Origin: Pseudeuparius sepicola
Taxonomy: Eukaryota > Arthropoda > Insecta > Coleoptera > Anthribidae
Direction of reading: 5' to 3'
Length of the DNA: 64,000 nt
Assembly (NCBI GenBank): GCA_963920635.1
Contig: OY987298.1
Coordinates: 107,203,309 to 107,267,308, forward strand
Below, piece by piece: positions 1 to 10,197 of the stretch (positions are counted from its first letter, which is position 1; the number at the start of each line of letters is the position of its first letter). The notes beneath the pieces were generated by a model, which was not told the DNA's origin, did no database searches, and saw only the letters and a program-made list of their open reading frames with translations. The position numbers and the translations under genes are program-made.

Positions 1-380
1 GTTTTATAGACAAGTGTCCAGGAATTTTTATATCAAGTTTGTAAAATTTCGTCAAGTACCCTCTTCCGCAATGAGATTAAAAAGTTAAATTATCCATTAT
101 TGGCCAGGTTTTTAATGTTTGGCCGCACGACACTTGACAACATTCCATCTGCCTAGTTTCTGCCAGTGGCCCTCCAAAATTTTGAAAATAATATACTCGT
201 ATCTCGTTTATTTTTGACTAAAAAACTTTTTACGGGTGTTCATAGTGCTCACCTTGTATATGGAATGATTTGGTCGTCTGTCTAACCTCGCTGGGACTCT
301 CGACCCTGTACTCTTTTTTCCGTCGCCCGCGCCCCAGGGACACTATTAATAGCAACTAATCCTCTAGTTTTTCTCTCTGG
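1..380. other. No recognised feature
   Basis: AT-rich sequence with short low-complexity stretches. I see no open frame, terminal repeat or RNA-like fold that can be supported. Confidence 0.5.
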
Positions 381-633
381 CAGATTAATCACGGCGGCTG
401 GGCCGGATCCATCGGCGCAAATTAAATGCAAATCGGCCGGGGTGGAAATGTGTCGGCGAGATAATGCCGGCCGCCGCCCGGAAGGATTTTAATCCGGTTT
501 TTTTTTGGGGGGGCCGCTCGCCCTGCCCCGCAGATCGCATCAATCTTGCCGACATCCGCCGACAGGCGATCAATCTATGGAACCCGATCGCCGCCGATAT
601 TTTATAATGCGATTTCGATGCGTCTGGCTCCAT
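381..633. repeat. GC-rich block, copy 1 of a diverged pair
   Basis: This block is clearly richer in GC than its surroundings and aligns, in the same orientation and with many substitutions, to 12745-12972. Shared landmarks are GATTAATCAC at the start, CCATCGGCGC, a GGAAGGATTTTAAT-like segment, a central AATCGCATCAAT-like segment, and TTTATAATGCGATTTCG at the end. No terminal inverted repeats or target duplications are visible. An octamer-like ATGCAAAT lies at 426-433. The minus-strand frame across it has no recognisable domain. It could be an ancient repeat or a duplicated regulatory block; the sequence alone does not decide. Confidence 0.6.
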
Positions 634-703
634 CCAGATTTTATATAGTTTTACGAGTGACGAGTGGGGTGCGCCGAGTCCATAATACTGGAAATTAGTT
701 CCG

Positions 704-950
704 GTGTAATTGTTTTTAGTGGTTTATTTTATGTTTTTTGAGGTGCTAAACACGAATCTGAAGTTGTCTAACAAAAATTTTCGCGGCAACTATGAGAAAT
801 CATTAAAAAAACCACTAACAATATATTTTTTGTGATTTTCAGCTTATAACTTGCAAAGAAAGCTATTTATGCAAAAAGTGGTCCTATAGTAAAATAAAGA
901 GGAAATTATCTACAATTTATGTCTCTTAATATTTTTTGTACGTCATATGG
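704..950. repeat. Left TIR (outer part) of the 704-8539 element
   Basis: Outer portion of the left inverted repeat, matching the reverse complement of roughly 8290-8539. It stops at the BEL target site; the rest of the arm resumes at 7522 and runs to about 7600. Confidence 0.75.
946..950. repeat. 5-bp target-site duplication TATGG (left)
   Basis: TATGG directly abuts the left LTR and is repeated at 7517-7521 directly after the right LTR. A duplication of 4-6 bp is usual for BEL/Pao elements. Confidence 0.9.
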
Positions 951-1397
951 TGTGCGTTTTTTGTTCATATCACGCGTATTGCGTTGAAGTTTATACGAAT
1001 GAGAATGCACTTACTTGTTTCTTGTTCCTTGGTCCCCAGTTGTCCAGGTGTGCACACCCTCCAGCGACGCGAGTGAAAAAAAGGGCGGGACGCGGCGATA
1101 TGCGAAAGATATTAATGTTCCTTCTCCACACGATCTGGTAGCTCCGGAGCGTGCCGCTTCCGTATTCGTACTGGTCTCTTCGGGGTCTTCTTAGGTGCGC
1201 ATGCGCGCGTTTCCTTAGTGCAATCTCATGTCGCGCAAGTTAAAATTTGAATTTATATATAAAGACTGAACTATGAAAACTAAATAAATTCTCAAATATC
1301 AATAATTAGCACCCCAAAAATATTAACTAAGCCCAAAGAAAATATATGCGTATATTTTATAAAACAAAATAAAATTAAATTAGATAAATCCCAAACA
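951..1397 (-). repeat. BEL 3' LTR (left on plus strand)
   Basis: Essentially identical to 7071-7516, with one extra base near the inner end. It begins TG and ends CA. In element orientation this is the 3' LTR because the purine tract lies beside it. Confidence 0.93.
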
Positions 1398-1401
1398 TAT
1401 T

Positions 1402-1412
1402 CCCCCCCCCCC
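1402..1412 (-). other. Polypurine tract of the BEL element
   Basis: A run of eleven C on the plus strand is an uninterrupted G run on the element strand, just inside the 3' LTR. This is the expected site and composition for priming plus-strand DNA synthesis. Confidence 0.75.
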
Positions 1413-1439
1413 AAAGGCATATATAGTGAGATATGCCTT

Positions 1440-4400
1440 TCAATTATTCTGTGTCGGAAGTGGACACAGTTTGACCAAAGGTCGCTTGAAATCACCCTGT
1501 CGGGTGTGAACTGTAGCTACCCGTATTATACCATCTCTTCCGGGATGTAAAGCTATAATTTTCCCTAAGTTCCACCTTAAAGGTGGTGCAAGTTCATTTT
1601 TTATGACGACCAATTTGCCAATTGCAACAGATTCCGAAGTGGGTTCCAGCCACTTGGACCTCTGTTGCAACGTGTGCAAATACTCGTTGTGCCATCGCCT
1701 CCAGAAATCTTGCTGGAATCTTTGGAGAAGTTGCCAGCGCGTAAGCGTGTTCAATTTCTTTTGTGAGTAGTCAAAATCGGGCAATGATGAAAGTGGTTGA
1801 AGAGTAAGGAAATGGCCTGGTGTCAACACCGAGAGGTCGTTAGGGTCATTGCTGAGGGGATAAAGGGGCCTTGAGTTTAAAATGGATTCTATTTGGCATA
1901 GAAGGGTGTAAAATTCTTCAAAAGTCATAATCTGTTCCCCTATTACACGATAAAGATGCGTTTTGGTGGACTTCACTCCAGCCTCAACAAGTCCCGAAAA
2001 ATGCGGAGCAGATGGCGGGTTAAAATGCCATTCTATGTTATTAAACTCAGAACAATGTTGCAAAATAGTTTGAATTTGTCTGTTTGCACCTTGAAAATTC
2101 GTTCCGCAATCACTATATAATTTTTCAACTCTCCCTCTGCGTGCGATAAAACGTCTGAAACATGCTAAAAATGCATCGCTGCTCAGGTCAGATGCCAATT
2201 CTAAATGTATAGCCTTCGTGCTAAAACACACAAAAACGCAAATATAAGACTTATACGTTTTTGCACCACGCACCTTTCCCAGTGTGGTTGTAAAAGGTCC
2301 TGCGTAGTCAACCGCGGCGTGTAAAAATGGCTTAATCTGGCTTATGCGTTCGAGGGGAAGATCACCCATCGGGGGCTGAAATGTCTTTGGAGACAAACGC
2401 CAACATTTTAGGCAGTTTGATGTGCATTTTTTAATAGCGCGGCGCATAGATTGTATCCAAAATTGTTGCATGACCAAATATTGTAACGATTGTATTCCTG
2501 GGTGCAAATAAGCGTGATGGAAATCGCGAATAATCAAGTCCGTTAATGGAGAATTTTTTGGTAGAAGGGCTGGAAATTTTGCGTCATATGATAGGTTGGA
2601 ATGTCTTAGGCGTCCGCCAACTCTCAAAACACCCTTATCATTCGAAAAAACGTTTAGTTTGCGTAGCGGTTTGGAAGGTAATTTTTTCTTTAATAACAAA
2701 GAAATATCTTCGGAAAAATGCAAATTCTGAACATGTTTTACAAGCAACATTAAGGCTTCATGCCTTTCTAATGCTGAAAGATTTCCCGATTTCTTATTAT
2801 TATGAAATTTAAGGTTATGTATAATTCGTAATATGAAAGCTAGTACACATTTTAATTTCGAAAGACAAGAATATTTTTCAATTAAATTATTGAGTAAATT
2901 TTCTTCAATAAAAGTAGCGAAAGAATTTGATTTTTCCTCGAAATCTACTTCGTTAAACATGTCAGAATTCAATTTATTTTTTGGCCAATCAGTTTTATGT
3001 TTGTACAACCACGTGGGTCCCGAAAACCACGTATTGTTTTCTTCTACTAATTCCGAAGCTAACAAGCCACGCGATGCGTAATCAGCGGCATTATTTTCCG
3101 AGCTTACATAATGCCATAAATGTGGCGCGATTCTTTCCTGAATGTAAGAAATGCGATTCGCAATAAATGTTTTGTATTTATGTGGCGGCGACTTAATCCA
3201 CGTTAACGCGACTGAGGAATCGGCCCAAGCGTAGACTTGGGAAATTGTAATTTTTTCCTGCAAACTTCCGATAACAAATGTTAATAATTTTGACAGTAAA
3301 ACTGCACCTAACAGCTCTAGGCGCGGTATTGAGACAGTTTTTAAAGGCGCGATTTTTGATTTGGCGGTTACAAAAAACGTGTAATATGCGTCATTGTAAA
3401 AAAATCGTAAATAAACTACGCCTGCGTATCCCCTCTCGGATGCGTCCGAAAAACCGTGTAATTCACATGATTGGTAATTTTTTGTTACAATACATCGCGG
3501 CAATGAAAAAGATGATAAGAACCTTAAATCGGAAATGAAGTTTTCCCAACTTTCACAAAGAAGTGGCGGTGGCCTATCATCCCAATCAAGTCCGAGGCAC
3601 CAAAGTTTTTGAATGAATTGTTTTGCAAAAAAAGTGACCGGGCATAAAAAACCCAATGGGTCGTAGATACGTGCGATGCTTGATAAGATAGATCGTTTTG
3701 TGCAATTTTTGCTATCGACAATCTTTGAGTCAACCTTATATGCAAATTTATCTGCAGTTGGACACCACTGTAGGCCCAGTATTTTTAAAACAGCATTGTT
3801 GTCTTGGCTAAATGTCACAGACTCGGAATAAATTTGAGAATCTGACAATCCATTCAAAAAATCCGGAATGTTTGACGTCCATTTGCGCAACTCAAATCCG
3901 CCTTTGTTACACAATTGGATGAGTTCGTCACGAGCTATTGTGGCGTTTTCTAACGTGTCGGAACCGGAGCAAATATCGTCAACAAATATGTCATTCTGCA
4001 AAATTTTACTAGCCGTAGGAAATTCCAAACCCTCTTCTTTTATTAACTGAATGATAGTGCGATTGGCTAAAAATGGGGATGATGTCAATCCGAAAGTGAC
4101 GCGCATTAATTTAAAATCTTGTATTTCCTCTTGGGGCGAAAATCTCCAAACTAATCGTTGGTAATCTCTGTGCTTTTCCGCTACTACTATTTGCGTAAAC
4201 ATACCCTTTATGTCACTGGTGAAAACTACAGGATGTAGGCGAAAATTCAGGAGTATGCAAACTATGTCCTTTTGTAGTTTTGGGCCAGAAAGTAAATGAC
4301 TATTCAACGATCCACAATTTGTTTGTGCGGATGCGTCGAATACGATGCGAATTGCGTTAGGTTTGTCCATTTTGGATACACAATGATGGGGTATATAGAA

Positions 4401-6728
4401 GGCACTATTAATTTTTTCATTAACTACCGGTTCTAGATATTTGTTATCTAAATATTCTTGTAAAGTGTTAGAATACTGTTTATATATTTGCGGATTATTT
4501 ATTAAGCGTTTTTCGAGCGAAAGAAATCTCCTGACTGCGAGCGATCTAGTATTTTCATAATCGAAGGTCGGATCTGTCGATTTAAACGGGAGTTGCACGA
4601 CGTAGCGGCCGTCTTGTGTGCGTGTAGTAGTTTTTTCAAAAATACTTTCAGCAAGTTCATCTTCCGGCGATAATTTATGCGTTTGAGGTACTTCCTCAAC
4701 TTCCCAAAAGGCCTTTAATGTGTCATTAATTTGACAAGTGCTAGAAAAAAGGGTCGTAGCTGAAATTACGGCATCTGATCTACGTAATCTACCTATAATA
4801 ATCCACCCGAAAATTGTATTCAAAGCAGCAGGTTCATTGGGTTTACCCATACGTTTTCCATCCAAAACTATATCGGGATAAATCTCAGCTCCTATCAAAA
4901 TGTCGATAGGTGAAGGCTTGTAGAAATTTATGTCAGCCAATGGCAGATTTTTTATGTGATCCCACTTTCTATAATCGGTAAGAGGTGAGATAGGTCTATC
5001 ATCGCATATTTTTGGCAAGACTACAGTTTCTAGAGTAAGAGTGGGCGCGGGTTTATCGGCGGGTTTTATAGTGCATGTCACAGCACCGTTTGACGCGAAG
5101 TATTGCATAGTGCAAAGCCCATCTATAGCGAGATTGCATTTGTATTTATTTAAACCCAAACGTTTGACACATTTCTCGGAAATGTAGCTAGTCTCGGAGC
5201 CACAATCAATTAAAACTCTGACCTTTTGAAAACACCCCCGTATATCAAGGACATCTACTACAGCAGTGCCTAAAATTGCACCATTTCGTGAAACTGAAGT
5301 ACCGCAAAAGTTAGGTTGATTAGCGGGAAGATGTGACGTTGTCGCGAGTTGAGCGCTAGCAGAGGACTGTATAGGCGTGAATGAGGAATTTCCTAAATTC
5401 TGATTAGTACTACCCGACATGCTGGGTTGCGCTTGATGCGAAGAGATGTGATTTTGATCAGAAGAAACTCTGTTTCTTTCGTAGCGTACATGCAAGAGCG
5501 AATGATGTCTATAACCACATGTTTTACAAACCGTGTTCGACTTGCAAAAACGAGAGTCGTGGTATGGACTTAAACAGTTCATGCAGAGATTATTTTGCTT
5601 GGCAAATGCGTTTCTTTCTTGCGGTGATTTTTTGTGAAAATTTGCGCATGCGTAAAGTTGGTGAGAAGAATTACAAAGCGAGCAACCAGAAGGTCTTACT
5701 TTATTTTCTTGGGAGAAAAAGGTAGCGAAATGTCTCGGTTTATTTTGCGAAGTTTTCTCATGAAATTTTATTTTTGTTTTGTTTTGCGAATTTGGTAGTC
5801 TATTATTTAGCGTGTCTATCGAGTCTTGCGCGTGACTTTGACAATATGCAAATTGGTATAACTCTTTGTATGTGGGCAATTCCCCTTTTACTTGACGTTG
5901 AATTTCAAATTTGACTAGGATGTCGTCGTCTAAATGTTTAGATAATAAAAACAAAAGCATAAAGTCCCAATCATCGGTATTGAAACCCATGTTTTTTAAT
6001 GCGGAAATATTTAGACTGAATATAGTTAACAATTTATTTAAATCTGCATATTGTTTGGGAGACGTTATGACAGGTGCGTTATCTATAGCCTGAAGATGTG
6101 CAAAGGCCAGAATTTTTTTATCATAAAACTTTTCAATTAGCGCCTCATAAGCTATTTGATAATTTTCTGCAGCTAATGGGGTCTGTTCAATATGCGCTAA
6201 AGCCCTTCCTTCCAAATGTGCAACTAAGTATTTAAATTTTTCAATACTGGTTAAATCATCGTTTTCATGAACGAGTGAATTGTAAAGATCTAAGAAACCC
6301 TTAAATTTAGTGATATCTTCACCTGAGAATTTTGGAAGTTCAATGCGGGACAGCTTTAAATTTTTCCCTTTGCCACCTTGCTTTACACTTTGGCGCGTGG
6401 AATTTAATAATAACTCTGTTTCCTGCCCATCACCCTCAGCAATTAACGTTAAAATAGATTTAACATATGAAGTGTTAAATACAAATTCACGACGTAGACC
6501 ATCCTCATCATCAAGAGCCTCATCTTGGATAGAACTTAGCGTGATAACATTTTCATGGTATTTTTTGAACTCCGATATGATTTGTTCAATGTCACAAGCT
6601 AACATTTTAAACTGGATGTGGTATTTTTTATCAGTTTCGGCCTTTTGAGCAAACTCTTTCATTTGTGTGACTTGATTTATACAAATTTGACGCAAAGCCT
6701 TAGCTTGTTTTATTTTAGCTGTTGACAT
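1440..6728 (-). CDS. BEL/Pao gag-pol polyprotein
   Basis: An intact frame of 1762 codons encodes all enzymes of a BEL/Pao retrotransposon. In order: a coiled N-terminal gag region; a DUF1759-like capsid segment from about residue 130 (LPKFSGED); Cys/His zinc knuckles at about 345-405 (CSLC, CMNC, CKTC); an aspartic protease with LIDCGS near 508; reverse transcriptase with the catalytic FVDD near 916; RNase H with GFSDASERG near 1096; an integrase HHCC zinc finger (HHAYLHPG near 1405, CLKC near 1437); the integrase core with Asp in AAVDYAGPF (~1472), Asp in YSDCGTNF (~1541) and Glu in GLVEAGVKS (~1582); and a C-terminal DUF5641-like domain. The first ATG of the frame, at 6728, is taken as the start; the frame opens slightly further upstream at a non-ATG codon. 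No stop or frameshift is seen. It is likely expressed from the 5' LTR at 7071-7516. Confidence 0.95.
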   Translation of the reverse strand: MSTAKIKQAKALRQICINQVTQMKEFAQKAETDKKYHIQFKMLACDIEQIISEFKKYHENVITLSSIQDEALDDEDGLRREFVFNTSYVKSILTLIAEGDGQETELLLNSTRQSVKQGGKGKNLKLSRIELPKFSGEDITKFKGFLDLYNSLVHENDDLTSIEKFKYLVAHLEGRALAHIEQTPLAAENYQIAYEALIEKFYDKKILAFAHLQAIDNAPVITSPKQYADLNKLLTIFSLNISALKNMGFNTDDWDFMLLFLLSKHLDDDILVKFEIQRQVKGELPTYKELYQFAYCQSHAQDSIDTLNNRLPNSQNKTKIKFHEKTSQNKPRHFATFFSQENKVRPSGCSLCNSSHQLYACANFHKKSPQERNAFAKQNNLCMNCLSPYHDSRFCKSNTVCKTCGYRHHSLLHVRYERNRVSSDQNHISSHQAQPSMSGSTNQNLGNSSFTPIQSSASAQLATTSHLPANQPNFCGTSVSRNGAILGTAVVDVLDIRGCFQKVRVLIDCGSETSYISEKCVKRLGLNKYKCNLAIDGLCTMQYFASNGAVTCTIKPADKPAPTLTLETVVLPKICDDRPISPLTDYRKWDHIKNLPLADINFYKPSPIDILIGAEIYPDIVLDGKRMGKPNEPAALNTIFGWIIIGRLRRSDAVISATTLFSSTCQINDTLKAFWEVEEVPQTHKLSPEDELAESIFEKTTTRTQDGRYVVQLPFKSTDPTFDYENTRSLAVRRFLSLEKRLINNPQIYKQYSNTLQEYLDNKYLEPVVNEKINSAFYIPHHCVSKMDKPNAIRIVFDASAQTNCGSLNSHLLSGPKLQKDIVCILLNFRLHPVVFTSDIKGMFTQIVVAEKHRDYQRLVWRFSPQEEIQDFKLMRVTFGLTSSPFLANRTIIQLIKEEGLEFPTASKILQNDIFVDDICSGSDTLENATIARDELIQLCNKGGFELRKWTSNIPDFLNGLSDSQIYSESVTFSQDNNAVLKILGLQWCPTADKFAYKVDSKIVDSKNCTKRSILSSIARIYDPLGFLCPVTFFAKQFIQKLWCLGLDWDDRPPPLLCESWENFISDLRFLSSFSLPRCIVTKNYQSCELHGFSDASERGYAGVVYLRFFYNDAYYTFFVTAKSKIAPLKTVSIPRLELLGAVLLSKLLTFVIGSLQEKITISQVYAWADSSVALTWIKSPPHKYKTFIANRISYIQERIAPHLWHYVSSENNAADYASRGLLASELVEENNTWFSGPTWLYKHKTDWPKNKLNSDMFNEVDFEEKSNSFATFIEENLLNNLIEKYSCLSKLKCVLAFILRIIHNLKFHNNKKSGNLSALERHEALMLLVKHVQNLHFSEDISLLLKKKLPSKPLRKLNVFSNDKGVLRVGGRLRHSNLSYDAKFPALLPKNSPLTDLIIRDFHHAYLHPGIQSLQYLVMQQFWIQSMRRAIKKCTSNCLKCWRLSPKTFQPPMGDLPLERISQIKPFLHAAVDYAGPFTTTLGKVRGAKTYKSYICVFVCFSTKAIHLELASDLSSDAFLACFRRFIARRGRVEKLYSDCGTNFQGANRQIQTILQHCSEFNNIEWHFNPPSAPHFSGLVEAGVKSTKTHLYRVIGEQIMTFEEFYTLLCQIESILNSRPLYPLSNDPNDLSVLTPGHFLTLQPLSSLPDFDYSQKKLNTLTRWQLLQRFQQDFWRRWHNEYLHTLQQRSKWLEPTSESVAIGKLVVIKNELAPPLRWNLGKIIALHPGRDGIIRVATVHTRQGDFKRPLVKLCPLPTQNN

Positions 6729-7040
6729 TTTGGAGATCAAAAACAATTTTATAGATCAAAACAACTGAAAGTGAAAGTCAAAACAATCTATTTCCGAAGA
6801 AAGCGAAAAAAATGTAAACAAATACCGGCCAACCTCCAAGAAACAGCTGACGGCACAAAAAAAGGGTCGAGTTCGCGGCAGTGCGCGCAAAAAACCTCTT
6901 GCAAATGCGATGCGGTAGAAATTTCCAGCGACCTTGACGAATTTTAAACCGTTTTGGTTTGAATTTAATTATGCGAAAATGAAGAATCTAATCAAAATGC
7001 GTTATTTGAGAATTTATTCAGTATGCACTTACAAGCGGGG

Positions 7041-7064
7041 TTTGAATCCGGCTCGCGAGGATCA
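7041..7064 (-). other. Candidate primer-binding site (tRNA-Tyr-like)
   Basis: Close to the 5' LTR, the plus strand carries AATCCGGCTCG followed by an AGGATCA-like end. As I recall it, this resembles the 3' end of an animal tRNA-Tyr (T-arm and acceptor strand ending in CCA), with a few mismatches. The site is about six bases away from the LTR. The tRNA assignment is from memory and tentative. Confidence 0.4.
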
Positions 7065-7070
7065 TAAATA

Positions 7071-7516
7071 TGTGCGTTTTTTGTTCATATCACGCGTATT
7101 GCGTTGAAGTTTATACGAATGAGAATGCACTTACTTGTTTCTTGTTCCTTGGTCCCCAGTTGTCCAGGTGTGCACACCCTCCAGCGACGCGAGTGAAAAA
7201 AAGGGCGGGACGCGGCGATATGCGAAAGATATTAATGTTCCTTCTCCACACGATCTGGTAGCTCCGGAGCGTGCCGCTTCCGTATTCGTACTGGTCTCTT
7301 CGGGGTCTTCTTAGGTGCGCATGCGCGCGTTTCCTTAGTGCAATCTCATGTCGCGCAAGTTAAAATTTGAATTTATATATAAAGACTGAACTATGAAAAC
7401 TAAATAAATTCTCAAATATCAATAATTAGCACCCCAAAAATATTAACTAAGCCCAAAGAAAATATATGCGTATATTTTATAAAACAAAATAAAATTAAAT
7501 TGATAAATCCCAAACA
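7071..7516 (-). repeat. BEL 5' LTR (right on plus strand)
   Basis: Nearly identical partner of 951-1397. In element orientation it should hold the promoter for the gag-pol transcript. The plus-strand open frames over both LTRs are duplicates of each other and are not supported as genes. Confidence 0.93.
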
Positions 7517-7521
7517 TATGG
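7517..7521. repeat. 5-bp target-site duplication TATGG (right)
   Basis: Exact copy of 946-950, immediately outside the right LTR. Confidence 0.9.
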
Positions 7522-7639
7522 TTTCTACGTAAAAGAGTGTTGAAATATCAGGGAAATGGGTAGTGTTTGGCAAATAGCAAAAATATAAGTGTTGTGAAAT
7601 TTTCCCTTTAACTGAATTATTTCATCTGTGCTTCCTTGC

Positions 7640-7973
7640 CTTTCAACATACAGAACAATATCACATTTGGCGTCCCTACCTGCTACCGATGCTGCAGCAC
7701 AGTAGCAACATTCTTTGAGAGTAGATATACACTTTCAAGTACAACAATGGCTTGGAAATAAAAAAGATCATGAGCAATGGGGTTAGCAGTTTTAAAACAT
7801 AGGTATTTCTTGCAAACGCATGAAGACCTGTCAGACCAACTGTGGATGCAAATAAGAAGGCCTTAACTGTTCTAATATGTGCCCGAACTGCGAGAACAGA
7901 TCTAGTAACATGCCCGTTGCAGAAATTGAAGAAGAAGCAGAGGATGATCCGGAATTCCCTGAATCACTTGAAG
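7640..7973 (+). pseudogene. Decayed transposon protein with Cys-rich (CXC-like) C-terminus
   Basis: Inside the long-TIR element, 7811-7973 reads as a Cys-rich segment with a C-x5-C-x3-C-x-C start, one in-frame stop at 7853-7855, then GLNCSNMCPNC and an acidic tail (EIEEEAEDDPEFPES). This resembles the CXC-type Cys-rich tail found in uncharacterised proteins of several insect transposons. Upstream, around 7640-7740, a different frame reads HTEQYHIWRP, which may be the segment that precedes that tail in the same proteins. A GT donor-like GGTAACT follows at 7974. With a stop and frame shifts, it is a relic. The protein family is a tentative call from pattern memory. Confidence 0.45.
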
Positions 7974-8214
7974 GTAACTATGCATGGATAATTATATCCC
8001 ACCATCCCACCTTTATTTCTAAATCACTCACTATTTATTAGTGTGTTCAAAATATGTTTCGAAATAGGTATTCATATGTATTCAACAAATTTTCAAGTAT
8101 TTGGAATTAAGTAATTTTATCTGTTTTAGGCGTACAAGAACTGGGAGGCTGCCCTGAAAAAAGTATGGAACAGAAATTCACGTCTTTTACTATCCTATAG
8201 AAACATATTTACCT

Positions 8215-8539
8215 GCATGATATAAAAAATATAAATTAATGGTGTTTTTTGCTATTTTCCTCGATGGTTCAACACTTTTTTGCAAGAAAACCATACGGTG
8301 TACAAAAAAGTGTTAGGAGAGATAAATTGTAGATAATTTTATTGTCTTTACTACAGGACCACTTTTTGCATAAATACCTCGCTTTGTCAGTTATAGGGTG
8401 AAAATCGCCAAAAAACATTATTTTTAGTGTTTTTTTGGTGATTTGTCATATTTGTGGGGAAACTTTTTGTTGGACAACTTTAGATTCATGTTCAGCGCCC
8501 AAAAAAAAAACATAAAATAAACCACTTAAACAATTACAC
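8215..8539. repeat. Right TIR of the 704-8539 element
   Basis: Reverse complement of 704-950 continued by 7522-7600. Its uninterrupted run through GTATGG corresponds to the pre-insertion site of the BEL element in the left arm. Confidence 0.7.
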
Positions 8540-10195
8540 AAAAACTTTCCACTTTAATCTACCGTTTGACTGAACTAAATTCACCACTGCCTACTAACTT
8601 AATCTAAATGTTTTATAAACGGGACCAACGAAAAGTTACCGCCCGTCTCCATTTTTTTTTTCGTCTTCGTTTCGTTTTAAAGTCTATTTTGTTCCTTTAT
8701 TGCCATAATTAGAATGTAAAATTGGGAAATATAGTTGGGGCTTGCTACAACAAGTGGGAATGAAAAGAATTTTATGAGATGAACAATGATGTTTGGTGAA
8801 ATCAAATCAAGTCTGCTCTATTAGAAAATAAATTAAGCCACATTTTTATTGTGTTTTATATTTCATAAAAGTGCACACAGTCTCCGAACAGACTGCAATA
8901 TACAGAGTGAGAATAAATAAGTGTGAATAAATTCAGGGGGTGATTCAAAATCTAAAGTAGTATGCGTTGAAAATTGAAACAGAGTCCTGAACTTTTACAT
9001 CAATAATACAACTTTGTGTGAGCTATATTTAGAAAAAAAAAACGGCTAAAATAGGATGAAAATAAAAATTCGGGTTGTTTCTATTTCAAATGGGTCATCC
9101 TCTAGATAAAAAGGTATTGATAACTTATCTGTGTAACTTTCTAAAAACCCTGACACCTAAGTCCATGCAAATATGTATTTCAAGAAAACGAAAATAGAAT
9201 TTAAATTAAATAATATTTAAATTTAAAAAGAATTTAAATAAATAAATTCAGTCATTATGTAACAAAATTTTTACCACAAAGTGAGGGAGGCCCAGTAATA
9301 AGGAAAATGCCATTTATTTAATGTGTGTCAAATCAATCTTAGCACCCGGGTAAATCGACGCTCATGGTTGGAAGATGAGCGCTGCTGTCACATTCATTGT
9401 GCAATGGTAATCATTGTTAAACGCTCAGTTTAAAGTTATGAACAAATAAGAAAAACATACTAATCTCTCATCTGCATTATATCCGTGTCTTCAGTCTTGA
9501 ATCTACAAATGGCAAGCGTTGTATTTTATATATTTTATATCACAAGTTACAGCATTTGTTTGAAAATTTTTCTCGAATTTCCGCAAACACACTTCTCGTC
9601 ATTTTCAAATTACACTATAATATTTCTAACGGTAAAACACTAGATATACAAAATCGTAACAATGTCTACACAGCGATCCTTTTTGTTTGTAAGAAAGAAA
9701 TAAGCCTGAAGGTTATGATACCGCCTCGCCATGTCTAACTAGCGCGAGCCTATAGTGCATAGCATATCCGGTAGAGTGATGACATGCAACACTTTATTAT
9801 ACACTTCAATACATTTTGAAAAAGGGGCGGAAGTTTCTAGAAAAAAAATTAGAATGCTTGGGCAGCGGGAAGCGCGCCCTGGAAGTAATGCTGGTGGTGT
9901 GGTCCAACTCTAACTCTTGATTCGGCACGCCGATTGGTCAGCAGTAGCACTACGCAGGAAGACGGAACATTGTAAGAAAATAAGTCGACTTATCGATGTT
10001 CTGTGGGGTGATAGAACGGTGTGTGTGGTGGAACGGTCTGATGGGTCGCGACTCTACGGTCGGCCCGTTTTTACACGTCTGCACACACTGCACACTATCG
10101 AATCATTTTTTACACTTAAATGTTAATAACTAATATAAATCTCAACAAAAAAGAGCTTGTAAACCTAAAAAGTGAAACTTATCTGTAAACGTTAA
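8540..10195. other. No recognised feature
   Basis: AT-rich. The small plus-strand frames at 9556-9738 and 9917-10126 lack any recognisable domain. The 9900-10090 part is less AT-rich but shows no clear signal. Confidence 0.5.
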
Positions 10196-10197
10196 TA

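Larger units (their letters stand above)
951..7516 (-). mobile_element. Complete BEL/Pao LTR retrotransposon
   Basis: A 6.57-kb element on the minus strand with two LTRs of 447 and 446 bp beginning TG and ending CA, flanked by a perfect 5-bp duplication. The LTRs differ visibly only by one inserted base near 1382, so insertion is recent. Between them lie, in element order, a candidate primer-binding site (7041-7064), one uninterrupted gag-pol frame (1440-6728), and a purine tract (1402-1412 on the complementary strand). No envelope-like frame is present, as usual for most BEL/Pao elements. All parts needed for autonomous retrotransposition appear present; activity itself is inferred. Confidence 0.95.
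704..8539. mobile_element. DNA transposon with ~300-bp TIRs, split by a BEL insertion
   Basis: The stretch beginning GTGTAATTG at 704 recurs in reverse complement ending at 8539, with extended but diverged identity (for example the TTTATGCAAAAAGTGGTCCT-like core near 870-890 and 8360-8380). The left arm is interrupted at 950/7517 by the BEL retrotransposon; when the two sides are read together the arm continues to about 7600 and matches the right arm without a gap. Without BEL the element is about 1.3 kb. It carries a decayed Cys-rich coding remnant (7640-7973). The superfamily cannot be assigned because no catalytic domain is left. Confidence 0.75.

Noticed and set aside
951..1141. Plus-strand open frame in the left LTR, repeated at 7070-7261
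   Set aside because: It exists twice only because the LTRs are identical; it runs antisense to the element and has no domain.
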